Assembly: GCA_033795365.1 (NCBI GenBank)
Contig: JARYGU010000002.1
Coordinates: forward strand, 1 to 64,000
Reading direction: 5' to 3'
DNA from: JARYGU01 sp033795365
Lineage (GTDB): Bacteria; Pseudomonadota; Alphaproteobacteria; Rhizobiales; Rhizobiaceae
DNA length: 64,000 nt
Below are positions 18,350 to 27,319 of the stretch, piece by piece; the first letter of the stretch is position 1, and each line of letters begins with the position of its first letter. The notes below the pieces were generated by a model. It worked only from the letters and a program-made list of their open reading frames with translations, was not told the origin of the DNA and ran no database searches. The position numbers were made by a program, and so were the translations under genes.

Positions 18350-19335
18350 GGATAGATCACCAATGCTTTCATGAAACCGTCCGGTCGGTCGCGGGTGGCG
18401 TTCAGCGCATCGTCGAGACGTTTCAGCGGAAAGGAATGCGTATAGAGCATCGACGGATCGAGACGGCCTTCGGCAACCGCGTCGACGGCTTTGCGGATGC
18501 CGCTGATATAGATCGCCGGATCCCGCTCGTGCGCGTTGACGACGTCGAGGCCGCGCCAGTTCCAGAGCTGCATGTTGATCCGGCGAGGGCCGTCCTGGTG
18601 GTAGCCTGCGACGACGAGCCGGCCCCGCTCCCTTGTCAGCTCCGCGGCCAGGTCGAGCGGCCACTGCTTGCCGACCGCCTCGATCACGCAATCGCAGAAG
18701 CGCCCGCCGGTCAGGTTCTTGACCTCTTCGATGATCCGCCAATGGTCTTCCATCAAAATTGCCTCGCCGGCCCCCAGGCGCCGAGCGGTATCGAGCGAAA
18801 AGGGCCGGCGGGAGATGGCGATGACGCGGGCGCCGGCCGAGACGGCAAGCTGCGTCAGAAGCGCTCCGATGAAGCCGATACCGACGATCGCGACGGTCTG
18901 GCCGGCGCTAATTCCGCTGCGCGCGAAAATGTTCATCGCACAGCCGAGCGGCTCGCCCGGAAAGGGCACGGTCTTCAATGCGTCGGGAAGGCGCACGACC
19001 GCTTCCTGGTCCGCAACGTCGTGCGTGGCGTAGGCATGATAGGAGAGAGCCGCGACGCGATCTCCGATCGCAAGGCCTTCGACCCCGCTTCCCATCGCAT
19101 CGATCACGCCCCAGCCTTCGTGGCCGAGTCCGCCGGGTTCCGTCGGGAACTGCATCCATTCCGGCCCGGCCCACGGCGTCAGGTTCGAGGCGCAGACGCC
19201 GCAGCCTTCCAGCCGGACCCTCACTTGTCCGTTCCGGGGTTGCGGCAAGGGCAGGCTTTCGATCGCGAGCCTGCCGGGTCCGGTAACGATCGCCGCCTTC
19301 ATGAGGCCGGTTTCCATCGACACTGCAAAGTTCAC
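18346..19335 (-). CDS. Zinc-type medium-chain alcohol dehydrogenase
   Basis: 329 residues of the medium-chain dehydrogenase/reductase superfamily. GCGVCASNLTPWAG carries the catalytic-Zn Cys region, GGLGHEGWGVI the Zn-ligand His and VAIVGIGFIGALLTQLA the NAD-binding Rossmann motif. The four-Cys structural zinc loop is missing, so this is a shorter MDR variant. The GTG at 19335 is used with AGAAGGA upstream; an internal ATG is possible 11 codons later. It heads the operon with the Gfo/Idh gene and is divergent from the glycosyltransferase operon. It probably oxidises or reduces a sugar or cyclitol alcohol. Confidence 0.9.
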   Translation of the reverse strand: MNFAVSMETGLMKAAIVTGPGRLAIESLPLPQPRNGQVRVRLEGCGVCASNLTPWAGPEWMQFPTEPGGLGHEGWGVIDAMGSGVEGLAIGDRVAALSYHAYATHDVADQEAVVRLPDALKTVPFPGEPLGCAMNIFARSGISAGQTVAIVGIGFIGALLTQLAVSAGARVIAISRRPFSLDTARRLGAGEAILMEDHWRIIEEVKNLTGGRFCDCVIEAVGKQWPLDLAAELTRERGRLVVAGYHQDGPRRINMQLWNWRGLDVVNAHERDPAIYISGIRKAVDAVAEGRLDPSMLYTHSFPLKRLDDALNATRDRPDGFMKALVIYP

Positions 19336-19389
19336 CGCGGGGTTCCTTCTGGATGAGGAAATGGAAGGTTTGTCTTTCCTTTACGCCCA

Positions 19390-19414
19390 AACTCCGGGGC
19401 GCCCGCCGGGTTCC
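19390..19414 (-). promoter_or_regulatory. Putative EcfG promoter of the dehydrogenase operon
   Basis: On the minus strand GGAAC (19414-19410), 16 nt, then AGTT (19393-19390), 55 nt before the GTG start. Confidence 0.5.
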
Positions 19415-19463
19415 AGAAACGAACATAGATGAAGTCAAAGATGATTATGATGCCTCCGACGAA

Positions 19464-19488
19464 GGAACAACCGCCGCATCAGAAGGTT
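19464..19488 (+). promoter_or_regulatory. Putative EcfG promoter of the glycosyltransferase operon
   Basis: GGAAC (19464-19468), 16 nt, then GGTT (19485-19488), 46 nt before the epimerase ATG. Together with the site at 19390-19414 it makes a divergent promoter pair. Confidence 0.62.
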
Positions 19489-19533
19489 CGGCAGGAACAA
19501 ACCAGCTTTGTTGGCACGAAATCAAGGTGAAAA

Positions 19534-20640
19534 ATGCGGCAGATTCTCGTCACAGGCGGGTGCGGCTTTATCGGCCGCCACGTTACAGAAGAACTCATCG
19601 CAAACGGATATAGCGTTCGCATCCTCGATGGACTTATCGACCAGGTACACGCCGACGCGGAGGTCTCCCTTCCGCCCGATGCGGACCTCGTTCGCGCGGA
19701 CATCAGGGACAAGGATGCCGTTTCGAGGGCATTGAAAGGCGTGGATGCGGTCGTCCACCTGGCCGCCGAGGTCGGGGTCGGCCAGTCCATGTACGAAATC
19801 GCCCGCTATGTCGGCGTCAACGATCTCGGAACGGCCGTTCTCCTGGAAGCGATGATCGGCCTTCCGATCAAGCGGATCGTCGTCGCTTCCTCGATGAGCG
19901 TCTATGGCGAAGGCCTTTACCGGAACGGGCAGGGCGAACGCCTGGGCTCCATCCGCCGAAGGGCGGCCGAAATCCGCGAAGGCCGGTGGAGCCCGCGCGG
20001 CCCCGGCGGAGAGATCCTGACGCCGGTCGCGACCGATGAGGAAAAGCCGGTCGATCTCGCATCGATATACGCGCTTACCAAATATTCCCAGGAGCGCCAG
20101 GTCCTCATTTTCGGGCAGGCCTACAATGTCGAGGCTGTTGCGCTTCGCCTCTTCAACGTCTTCGGCGCCGGCCAGGCCCTTTCCAATCCCTATACCGGGG
20201 TCCTGGCGAATTTCGCCTCCCGGCTTGCCAACGGCCAGCGCCCGATGATCTTCGAGGACGGCGAGCAGCGACGCGATTTCGTGCATGTGCTGGATGTGGC
20301 CCGCGCCTTCCGGCTGGCGCTCGAAAAGCCGGACGCGCCGGGCCACGTCATCAATATCGGAAGCGGCCAGGCCTATACGATTTGCGAAGTCGCGCGGCTT
20401 CTCGCTGATGCGATGGGCGTGCCGCATCTGGCGCCCGAGATCATGAACAAGGCGCGTTCCGGCGACATCCGCAATTGCTTCGCGGACATCGCGAAGGCCC
20501 GGGAACTGCTCGGCTTCGATCCGCAGCACCGGCTGGAAAACGCGTTGGGCCCATTCGCGGAATGGGTGCGCGGCGCCGGCGCGATCGATCGCGGCGCGGA
20601 AATGAAGAAGCAACTGGAAGAGAGAGGGTTGGTATCGTGA
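19534..20640 (+). CDS. NAD-dependent epimerase/dehydratase
   Basis: 368 residues, an extended SDR acting on nucleotide sugars. The N-terminal ILVTGGCGFIGRH is the NAD-binding motif. VVASSMSVYGEG and the YALTKYSQE (YxxxK) catalytic pair follow, and LRLFNVFGAGQALSNPYTG resembles UDP-glucose 4-epimerases. About 30 residues between VYGEG and the catalytic Tyr form an Arg-rich insertion. First gene of an eight-gene operon; AAGGTG lies before the start and an EcfG promoter upstream. The exact sugar is not determinable. Confidence 0.92.
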   Translation: MRQILVTGGCGFIGRHVTEELIANGYSVRILDGLIDQVHADAEVSLPPDADLVRADIRDKDAVSRALKGVDAVVHLAAEVGVGQSMYEIARYVGVNDLGTAVLLEAMIGLPIKRIVVASSMSVYGEGLYRNGQGERLGSIRRRAAEIREGRWSPRGPGGEILTPVATDEEKPVDLASIYALTKYSQERQVLIFGQAYNVEAVALRLFNVFGAGQALSNPYTGVLANFASRLANGQRPMIFEDGEQRRDFVHVLDVARAFRLALEKPDAPGHVINIGSGQAYTICEVARLLADAMGVPHLAPEIMNKARSGDIRNCFADIAKARELLGFDPQHRLENALGPFAEWVRGAGAIDRGAEMKKQLEERGLVS

Positions 20641-21788
20641 CGTCCGAAACCCCGCCTCCTCGCAAGCAAGGCGGCACCGGCCGCCTGGAAGAGACGACGC
20701 GGCTCGCCGCACCGTCGCTGACCGGAAAGGCGGCGCCGATCGTGGTCGCCGGCGGCAGCGGCTTCATCGGCTGCAATGTCGCCGACAGCTTTCTCAAGGA
20801 TGGCGAGGATGTCATCGTCCTCGACAATCTGAGCCGCTCCGGGGTCGAGGAGAATCTTCGCTGGCTCAAGGAGAACCACGGCGGCCGCGTGCATCCGGCG
20901 CTCCTGGACGTGCGCGACCTCGCAAGCATCGAACCGGTTTTCTCGCAGGCCAAGGCGGTTTTCCATTTCGCCGCGCAGACGGCGGTGACGACGAGCCTCG
21001 CCCAGCCGCTGGACGACTTCGAGACGAACGCGCGCGGCACGATCAACGTCCTGGAGGCCGTGCGCAAGGCAGGCCGGAACGCGCCAGTGATCTTCGCCAG
21101 CACCAACAAGGTCTACGGCGGGCTCGAGGACATGGAGATGGTCGAACTCGACGACCGCTACATCCCGGCCGACCAGACCGTGCGGGCGCACGGCGTCGGC
21201 GAGGAACGCAAGCTCGACTTCTGCACGCCCTATGGCTGCTCGAAGGGCGTGGCGGACCAATATGTGCTGGACTACGCGAAATCCTACGGGCTTCCGACGG
21301 CGGTGCTGCGGATGAGCTGCATCTATGGGCCGCGCCAGTTCGGAACGGAGGACCAGGGCTGGGTCGGCCACTTCCTGATCCGCGCGCTGCAGGGCGAACC
21401 CATTTCCATCTACGGCGACGGCAAGCAGGTGCGCGACGTCCTGCACGTCAACGACGCCGTCCGGGCTTATCGGGCGGTTCTGAAGTCGATGGAGCAGGTC
21501 AGGGGGCGAGCCTTCAATCTCGGAGGCGGGCCGCACAATGCCGTCAGCCTCCAGATGGTGCTGCGCGAGATCGAGCGACTGACGGGGCGCCCGCTCGATA
21601 CCTCCTTCGACGCATGGCGGGCAGGGGATCAGCTTTTCTTCGTCGCCGATACCCGGCTGCTCCAGCGGCATGTCGGATGGAACCCCCGGGTGAAATGGCG
21701 CGACGGGATCCGCGATCTCCACGACTGGCTGCTCGAATATCGTTTCGGCGGCGCCCGTCTCGGCAGGGCGAGGAGGGCGAGGGCGTGA
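20637..21788 (+). CDS. NAD-dependent epimerase/dehydratase, CDP-tyvelose epimerase-like
   Basis: 383 residues. After a polar leader of about 35 residues, VVAGGSGFIGCN gives the Rossmann motif. FASTNKVYGG, the long active-site insert and TPYGCSKGVADQYVLDYA (Tyr/Lys pair), then MSCIYGPRQFGTEDQGWV, resemble CDP-paratose/tyvelose 2-epimerases and related UDP-sugar epimerases. The GTG start at 20637 overlaps the previous stop as GTGA, which fixes the start and implies coupled translation. It probably supplies an epimerised nucleotide sugar to the downstream transferases. Confidence 0.9.
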   Translation: MTSETPPPRKQGGTGRLEETTRLAAPSLTGKAAPIVVAGGSGFIGCNVADSFLKDGEDVIVLDNLSRSGVEENLRWLKENHGGRVHPALLDVRDLASIEPVFSQAKAVFHFAAQTAVTTSLAQPLDDFETNARGTINVLEAVRKAGRNAPVIFASTNKVYGGLEDMEMVELDDRYIPADQTVRAHGVGEERKLDFCTPYGCSKGVADQYVLDYAKSYGLPTAVLRMSCIYGPRQFGTEDQGWVGHFLIRALQGEPISIYGDGKQVRDVLHVNDAVRAYRAVLKSMEQVRGRAFNLGGGPHNAVSLQMVLREIERLTGRPLDTSFDAWRAGDQLFFVADTRLLQRHVGWNPRVKWRDGIRDLHDWLLEYRFGGARLGRARRARA

Positions 21789-22939
21789 CAGCAGCAATCC
21801 GCCCAGCGGCCGCCGATTTCCAGACCCCACTGCCGGAAGGCGCTCCGCGCCGCGTCCTGATGACGCTCGATGCGGTTGGCGGCGTGTGGCGCTACGCGAT
21901 GGACCTCGCGCGGGAACTGCGCGGGAGCGGAATTGAGACCGTGTTCGCCGGTTTCGGCCCCCCGCCTTCGAGGGATGGCTTTCTGGAGGCCGCCGCCATA
22001 GGTACCGTCACCTGGCTGGAGGCGCCGCTCGACTGGACCGCGGAGCGGGAAGACCAGCTGGATCGCATTCCGGCATTTCTCGACGATCTGATCGCGGAAT
22101 ACTCGATCGACCTTCTCCATCTGAACCTGCCGTCGCAGGCGGCTGGGCTCAAGGTCGACGTGCCGGTGGTCGTCGTGTCGCATTCCTGCGTGGTCACCTG
22201 GTTCGAGGCGGTACGCAAATGCGCGCCGCCTGCCGAATGGTCGTGGCAGCAGCGGCGAAACCGCCAGGGTTTCGATCGATCGGATGTCGTGCTGGCGCCG
22301 AGCCGCAGCCATGCCGACGCGCTTTTGCGGTGCTACGGCCGCATCGACAATATCGAGGTGGTTCATAACGGTAGCCGCATCGAACCGTCCCCGGTTCCGA
22401 AGGAGGATTTCGTCTTTGCCGCCGGCCGCTGGTGGGACGACGGCAAGAATGGAAGCGCGCTCGACAGGGCGGCTGCGCTTACGAAAGCGCGCGTCGTGAT
22501 GGCGGGGCCTTCCGACGGGCCGGCCGCGCAGCGGATCGCGATCGACCATGCCGAGCATGTCGGCGAACTGCCGCACGGGCGGACGATGGCGCTGATGTCG
22601 CGCGCCGGCATCGTCGCCTCGCCGTCGCTCTACGAGCCGTTCGGCCTTGCCGCGCTCGAGGCAGCGCGTGCGGGGGCGGCACTGATCCTCGCGGACATAC
22701 CCACCTATCGGGAGCTCTGGAGCGGCGCGGCGCTCTTTGCCGATCCGCGCGAGCCGAGATCTCTGGCGGAGGCGATGGACAGGCTCTCGTCCGATACGGA
22801 GCTTCGCGCCGACCTCGGCCTTCTGGCGCAGCTGCGGTCGCGGCAGTTTTCCGTCGAGACGCAGGGCAGCGCCATGGCCGAGATCTATGCGCAGGCGATG
22901 CAGCACAACGGCCGATCAACGGCGACGGGTGAGCCATGA
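21785..22939 (+). CDS. Glycosyltransferase family 4 protein
   Basis: 384 residues with the GT-B fold. N-terminal acceptor half: RRVLMTLDAVGGVWRYAMDL, typical of GT4 enzymes. The C-terminal donor half contains FAAGRWWDDGKN and the SPSLYEPFGLAALEAARAG motif with the nucleotide-sugar-binding E-x7-E. The GTG start overlaps the preceding stop as GTGA. Cytoplasmic, adding one sugar to the growing conjugate; donor and acceptor unknown. Confidence 0.92.
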   Translation: MTAAIRPAAADFQTPLPEGAPRRVLMTLDAVGGVWRYAMDLARELRGSGIETVFAGFGPPPSRDGFLEAAAIGTVTWLEAPLDWTAEREDQLDRIPAFLDDLIAEYSIDLLHLNLPSQAAGLKVDVPVVVVSHSCVVTWFEAVRKCAPPAEWSWQQRRNRQGFDRSDVVLAPSRSHADALLRCYGRIDNIEVVHNGSRIEPSPVPKEDFVFAAGRWWDDGKNGSALDRAAALTKARVVMAGPSDGPAAQRIAIDHAEHVGELPHGRTMALMSRAGIVASPSLYEPFGLAALEAARAGAALILADIPTYRELWSGAALFADPREPRSLAEAMDRLSSDTELRADLGLLAQLRSRQFSVETQGSAMAEIYAQAMQHNGRSTATGEP

Positions 22940-24063
22940 AATTCCTCTTCTACACGCATTCACTTGTCTCGGACTGGAACCACGGCAACGCGCATTTCCT
23001 GCGCGGCGTCATGCGGGACCTCGTGGCGCGAGGATACGAGGCGCTTGCGCTGGAGCCGGCGAAGGCGTGGAGCCGCGAAAACCTGCTGGCGGACCAGGGA
23101 CAGGCAGCGGTCGCGCGCTTTCATGCAGCGTTTCCGGAGCTGAAATCGCGCATCTACGACGCCGCGTTCGACCATGAGGCGGTGCTGGACGATGCCGACG
23201 TGGTCATCGTTCACGAATGGACGGATCCGAAGCTCGTCGCAAGGCTCGGGCGGGCGCGCCGGAGCGGAACCTTCACGCTGCTTTTTCACGATACCCATCA
23301 TCGGGCCGTCTCGTCGGAAACGGAGATAGCCGCTCTCGATCTTGCCGATTACGACGGCGTGCTCGCTTTCGGAGAGACGCTGCGCCAGCGCTACCGGCGT
23401 GCCGGCTGGGGCAGGAACGTCTTCACCTGGCACGAGGCGGCGGACGACAGGCTCTTTCATCCGCTGTCTCCGGCGGAGAAAACGGGAGATCTCGTCTGGA
23501 TCGGGAACTGGGGAGACGACGAACGCAGCGCCGAGATCGCGGAATTTCTCGTGGAGCCTGTGCGGAAGCTGCGGTTGAGGACCACGGTTCGCGGCGTGCG
23601 CTACCCGCGCCGGGCGCTCGATGCGCTGAAGGCGGCAGGCATCTCCTATGGCGGCTGGGTTGCCAATGCGGACGTGCCGCGGGCATTCGCCGAAAACCGC
23701 GTGACCATCCACATCCCCCGGCGGCCCTACGTCGAGGCGCTTCCCGGCATACCGACGATCCGGATGTTCGAGGCGCTTGCCTGCGGCATTCCGCTGATCT
23801 CGGCTCCCTGGAGCGACCAGGAAGGATTGTTCCGTCCCGGCGAGGACTTTCTCTTCGCGAAAAGCGGGACGGAAATGGCCCGGCTCCTCGAGGCGGTGCT
23901 CTCGGACACCGACCTCGCCGCGGCGCTTTGCCGGTCGGGTCTGGAAACGATCCGCAGCCGCCACACCTGCCGCCACCGTGTCGATGAGCTTCTGCTGATC
24001 CTGCGGCATCACGGCACCCGCCGGGTCGTCGAAAATCTCACGGCAAAGGAGGCTGCGGAATGA
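22936..24063 (+). CDS. CgeB-like glycosyltransferase
   Basis: 375 residues. It opens with FLFYTHSLVSDWNHGNAHFL, the CgeB-type N-terminus in which a short hydrophobic strand is followed by W-x-HG-x-A. The C-terminal donor domain has TIRMFEALACGIPLISAPW and GLFRPGEDFLFA. The two following genes belong to the same family, so this is the first of three tandem paralogs. It overlaps both neighbours by the ATGA arrangement. Role inferred: a cytoplasmic transferase in glycan assembly. Confidence 0.88.
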   Translation: MKFLFYTHSLVSDWNHGNAHFLRGVMRDLVARGYEALALEPAKAWSRENLLADQGQAAVARFHAAFPELKSRIYDAAFDHEAVLDDADVVIVHEWTDPKLVARLGRARRSGTFTLLFHDTHHRAVSSETEIAALDLADYDGVLAFGETLRQRYRRAGWGRNVFTWHEAADDRLFHPLSPAEKTGDLVWIGNWGDDERSAEIAEFLVEPVRKLRLRTTVRGVRYPRRALDALKAAGISYGGWVANADVPRAFAENRVTIHIPRRPYVEALPGIPTIRMFEALACGIPLISAPWSDQEGLFRPGEDFLFAKSGTEMARLLEAVLSDTDLAAALCRSGLETIRSRHTCRHRVDELLLILRHHGTRRVVENLTAKEAAE

Positions 24064-25148
24064 AGATCGCTTTCTACGGTTCGAGCCTGGTTTCCGCCTA
24101 CTGGAACGGGGCTGCCACCTATTATCGGGGGCTTCTCAGAGCGTTGAGCGTGAGAGGCTACGACATCACCTTCTACGAACCCGACGTCTACGACCGGCAG
24201 AAGAACCGCGACATCGATCCGCCGGAGTGGTGCAGGGTCGCGGTCTATGAGGGCAGCGTCGAGGCTCTCCGGCAGGTCGCGGGCGAGGCCGCAGCCGCGG
24301 ACATTGTCATCAAGGCAAGCGGCGTCGGCTTCGAGGACGATCTCCTGCTGCAGGAGATCATGGGTCATGCGGCGCCACACGCGCTGAAGATATTCTGGGA
24401 CGTCGACGCGCCGGCGACGCTCGCCGAAATGCAGGAGAGCCGCGATCACCCGCTCCGCAACGCGCTGGCCGAGCTCGATATGGTGCTGACTTATGGCGGA
24501 GGCCGGCCGGTCGTGGAGGCCTATCGGGCGCTGGGCGCTGCCGACTGCATCCCGATCTACAATGCGCTCGATCCGCAGACGCATCATCCGGTGGAGCCGG
24601 AGGCGCGCTTTGCCGCGGATCTCGGCTTTCTCGCAAACCGCCTGCCCGACCGGGAGGCGCGCGTGGAGGCCTTCTTTCTCGAACCCGCCGCTCGCCTCGC
24701 GAACCGGAGATTCCTGCTCGGCGGATCGGGGTGGCAGGACAAGCCGATGACGTCGAACGTCAACTACATAGGGCACGTCTCCACCCGCGATCACAACGCG
24801 TTCAACGTCACGCCGAAGGCCGTGCTCAACATCTCGCGCGAGAGCATGGCGCGAAACGGCTTCTCGCCGGCCACGCGGGTCTTCGAGGCCGCTGGAGCGG
24901 GCGCCTGCCTCATCACCGACCATTGGGAAGGCATCGAGCTTTTTCTGAAGCCGGGGGAGGAGGTCCTTGTCGCCCGCGACGGGCAGGACGTGGCGGACCT
25001 TCTTGCGGGATTGACGGAAGAGCGGGCGGCAGCGATCGGAAGACGCGCCCTGGAACGGGTTTTGAGGGAGCACACCTACGAGCACCGCGCGGCCGAAGCG
25101 GACCGGCTGTTCCGTTCGCGCCGCCACCGGACAGAGGCTGCCGAGTAA
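24060..25148 (+). CDS. CgeB-like glycosyltransferase
   Basis: 362 residues, second of three tandem paralogs. N-terminus IAFYGSSLVSAYWNGAATYY, with FYEPDVYDRQKNRDI after it. The C-terminal signature is TRVFEAAGAGACLITDHWEG followed by FLKPGEEVLVA, the region that binds the nucleotide-sugar donor in this family. ATGA overlap with the preceding gene and a one-base TAATG overlap with the next show tight coupling. Substrate unknown. Confidence 0.88.
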   Translation: MKIAFYGSSLVSAYWNGAATYYRGLLRALSVRGYDITFYEPDVYDRQKNRDIDPPEWCRVAVYEGSVEALRQVAGEAAAADIVIKASGVGFEDDLLLQEIMGHAAPHALKIFWDVDAPATLAEMQESRDHPLRNALAELDMVLTYGGGRPVVEAYRALGAADCIPIYNALDPQTHHPVEPEARFAADLGFLANRLPDREARVEAFFLEPAARLANRRFLLGGSGWQDKPMTSNVNYIGHVSTRDHNAFNVTPKAVLNISRESMARNGFSPATRVFEAAGAGACLITDHWEGIELFLKPGEEVLVARDGQDVADLLAGLTEERAAAIGRRALERVLREHTYEHRAAEADRLFRSRRHRTEAAE

Positions 25149-26284
25149 TGACGCGCGCCCTCGACATCGTCATCCTCGGTCTTTCGCTGTCGTCTTCCTG
25201 GGGGAACGGTCACGCGACCACCTACCGATCCCTGCTGCGGGGCATGAAGGCGGAAGGGCATAGCGTTCTCTTTCTCGAGCGGGACGTGCCCTGGTATGCG
25301 AAAAACCGCGATCTCTCGAAACCGGATTTCTGCGAGCTCGCCTATTACGGCAGCGTGGACGACCTGCTGGCCCGCTACGGCGACAGGTTGCGGCAGGCCG
25401 ATGCGGTCGTGACCGGGTCCTATCTGCCGGACGGCGTCGCGCTGATCGACGCGCTCGCGGCGCTCGGGCTCGGCACGCTCTGCTTCTACGACATCGATAC
25501 GCCGGTGACGCTGGCAAAGCTCGACCGGGGCGACGAGGAATATCTGGCGCTGAGGCAGGTCCCGCTGTTCGACATCTATTTCTCGTTTTCGGGCGGGCCT
25601 GTGCTCGATCTTCTGGAACGACGCTACGGTGCGCGCCAGGCAAGCGCGCTCTATTGCTCGGTCGATGCGGACCTCTACCGCAATACCGGCGAGAAGCCGG
25701 TCTGGGATCTCGGCTATCTCGGCACATACAGCCCGGATCGCCAGCCGGTTCTCGAAAAGCTTCTGATCGAACCGGCGCGGCGGCTGCCGGATTTGCGCTT
25801 TGTCGTCGCTGGTCCGCAATATCCTGAAAATATCCGCTGGCCCGACAATGTGGAGCGGATAGAACACCTGGCGCCGGCGGAGCATGCATCCTTCTACAGC
25901 CGCCAGCGTTTTACCCTCAATGTCACGCGGGCCGACATGGTGGCGGCAGGATGGTCGCCGAGCGTTCGCCTTTTCGAGGCTGCAGCCTGCCAAACGCCTA
26001 TCATCAGCGATTTCTGGGATGGCATCGACTGCTTGTTCGAAGACGCGGTGATCATCGTGCATGACAGCCCGGATGTCGCCGCTGCCCTTGCCGGGACAAC
26101 CGGGGAGCGGCGCAGGGAACTGGCAGAAAAGGCGTTTTCCATCACCGCCGCATCCCATACCGGACGAGCGCGTGCCCGCGAATTCGCTACGGCCCTGGCT
26201 GCGGCGGCAAAGATGGTCTCTGGATGCCGCGAACGTCATGAACATGGAAATTCCGGGCAGCAAAGGAGAGCAGCCAATGCTTGA
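25148..26284 (+). CDS. CgeB-like glycosyltransferase
   Basis: 378 residues, third of the tandem paralogs. The N-terminus runs IVILGLSLSSSWGNGHATTY with FLERDVPWYAKNRDL after it, close to the second paralog. The C-terminal donor signature is VRLFEAAACQTPIISDFWDG. The ATG at 25148 shares its A with the preceding TAA. The last about 20 residues (from SGCRERHEHG) are polar and overlap the start region of the next gene by 8 nt. Confidence 0.88.
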   Translation: MTRALDIVILGLSLSSSWGNGHATTYRSLLRGMKAEGHSVLFLERDVPWYAKNRDLSKPDFCELAYYGSVDDLLARYGDRLRQADAVVTGSYLPDGVALIDALAALGLGTLCFYDIDTPVTLAKLDRGDEEYLALRQVPLFDIYFSFSGGPVLDLLERRYGARQASALYCSVDADLYRNTGEKPVWDLGYLGTYSPDRQPVLEKLLIEPARRLPDLRFVVAGPQYPENIRWPDNVERIEHLAPAEHASFYSRQRFTLNVTRADMVAAGWSPSVRLFEAAACQTPIISDFWDGIDCLFEDAVIIVHDSPDVAAALAGTTGERRRELAEKAFSITAASHTGRARAREFATALAAAAKMVSGCRERHEHGNSGQQRRAANA

Positions 26285-27317
26285 CAGGGCAGGCAGAAAG
26301 AGGAAGACCGTGCTCGTTGCCGGGGGGGCCGGTTTCGTGGGATCCCATCTGTGCGACGCACTGCTTGCCGCCGGCCACAGGGTCATCTGCGTCGACAGCT
26401 ATCTGACGAGTTCGCGCGAAAACATCCTGCCGCTGCGAAATCATCCCGATTTCAGGATGACGAAGCACGACATCTGCGACGAACTGCACATCGAGGAGCG
26501 GATCGACCAGATCTACAATCTCGCCTGTCCGGCTTCGCCTCCGCTCTACCAGGCGGACCCGATACACACGATGATGACGAGCGTCGCGGGAACCGGAAAT
26601 CTTCTGCGGCTTGCGGAGCGGCATGGTGCGGTGTTCCTGCAGGCCTCCACGAGCGAGGTCTACGGCGATCCGGAAGAGCATCCGCAGCGCGAGGACTACT
26701 GGGGACATGTCAACTGCATCGGGCCGCGCGCCTGCTACGACGAGGGAAAGAGAGCGGCCGAAACGCTCTGCTTCGACAGCCTCAGAGCCGGCAAAGTCGA
26801 CGCCCGGGTCGTCCGCATCTTCAATACCTACGGTCCACGGATGCAGCCGAACGACGGCCGCATCGTTTCCAATCTCATCGTTCAGGCGCTGAGAAACAAG
26901 CCTTTAACCATCTATGGAGACGGAAGCCAGACGCGTTCCTTCTGCTATGTGGCGGACCTGGTCGAGGGATTGGTCAGCCTGATGAACGTCGAGCCGAATC
27001 CAGGGCTGCCGGTGAACATGGGCAATCCCGGGGAATTCAGCATCTCGGAGCTGGCCGAAATCGTGCTGTCGAAGATCAAGACACGCTCGCGCGTCGTCTA
27101 TGCGCCGCTGCCGGCCGACGACCCGCAGCGGCGCCGTCCGGACATAGGCCGGGCGCGGCGGCTGCTGGGCTGGGAGCCGAAGGTGCCTCTGCGCGAAGGC
27201 CTGGCCCACACCATCGACTGGTTCCAGCTTGCCCTGAAGGAGCAGGCGGTCGAACGGCGGGCAAAAGGAGAGGGCATGGCGGCCCGTCGCACAGCCAGCG
27301 CGCAATCGGGGTTCTGA
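26277..27317 (+). CDS. UDP-glucuronate decarboxylase-like SDR (UDP-xylose synthase)
   Basis: 346 residues of the extended SDR family. VLVAGGAGFVGSHLCDALL binds NAD. NLACPASPPLYQADPIHTM, STSEVYGDPEEHPQ and CYDEGKRAAETL (catalytic Tyr and Lys) are the hallmark sequences of UDP-glucuronate decarboxylase, which makes UDP-xylose. VRIFNTYGPRM follows. The ATG at 26277 is preferred over the ATG at 26238 because GGAG precedes it by 7 nt. It indicates that xylose, or a sugar derived from UDP-xylose, is a building block of the product of this cluster. Confidence 0.92.
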   Translation: MLDRAGRKRKTVLVAGGAGFVGSHLCDALLAAGHRVICVDSYLTSSRENILPLRNHPDFRMTKHDICDELHIEERIDQIYNLACPASPPLYQADPIHTMMTSVAGTGNLLRLAERHGAVFLQASTSEVYGDPEEHPQREDYWGHVNCIGPRACYDEGKRAAETLCFDSLRAGKVDARVVRIFNTYGPRMQPNDGRIVSNLIVQALRNKPLTIYGDGSQTRSFCYVADLVEGLVSLMNVEPNPGLPVNMGNPGEFSISELAEIVLSKIKTRSRVVYAPLPADDPQRRRPDIGRARRLLGWEPKVPLREGLAHTIDWFQLALKEQAVERRAKGEGMAARRTASAQSGF

Positions 27318-27319
27318 CA

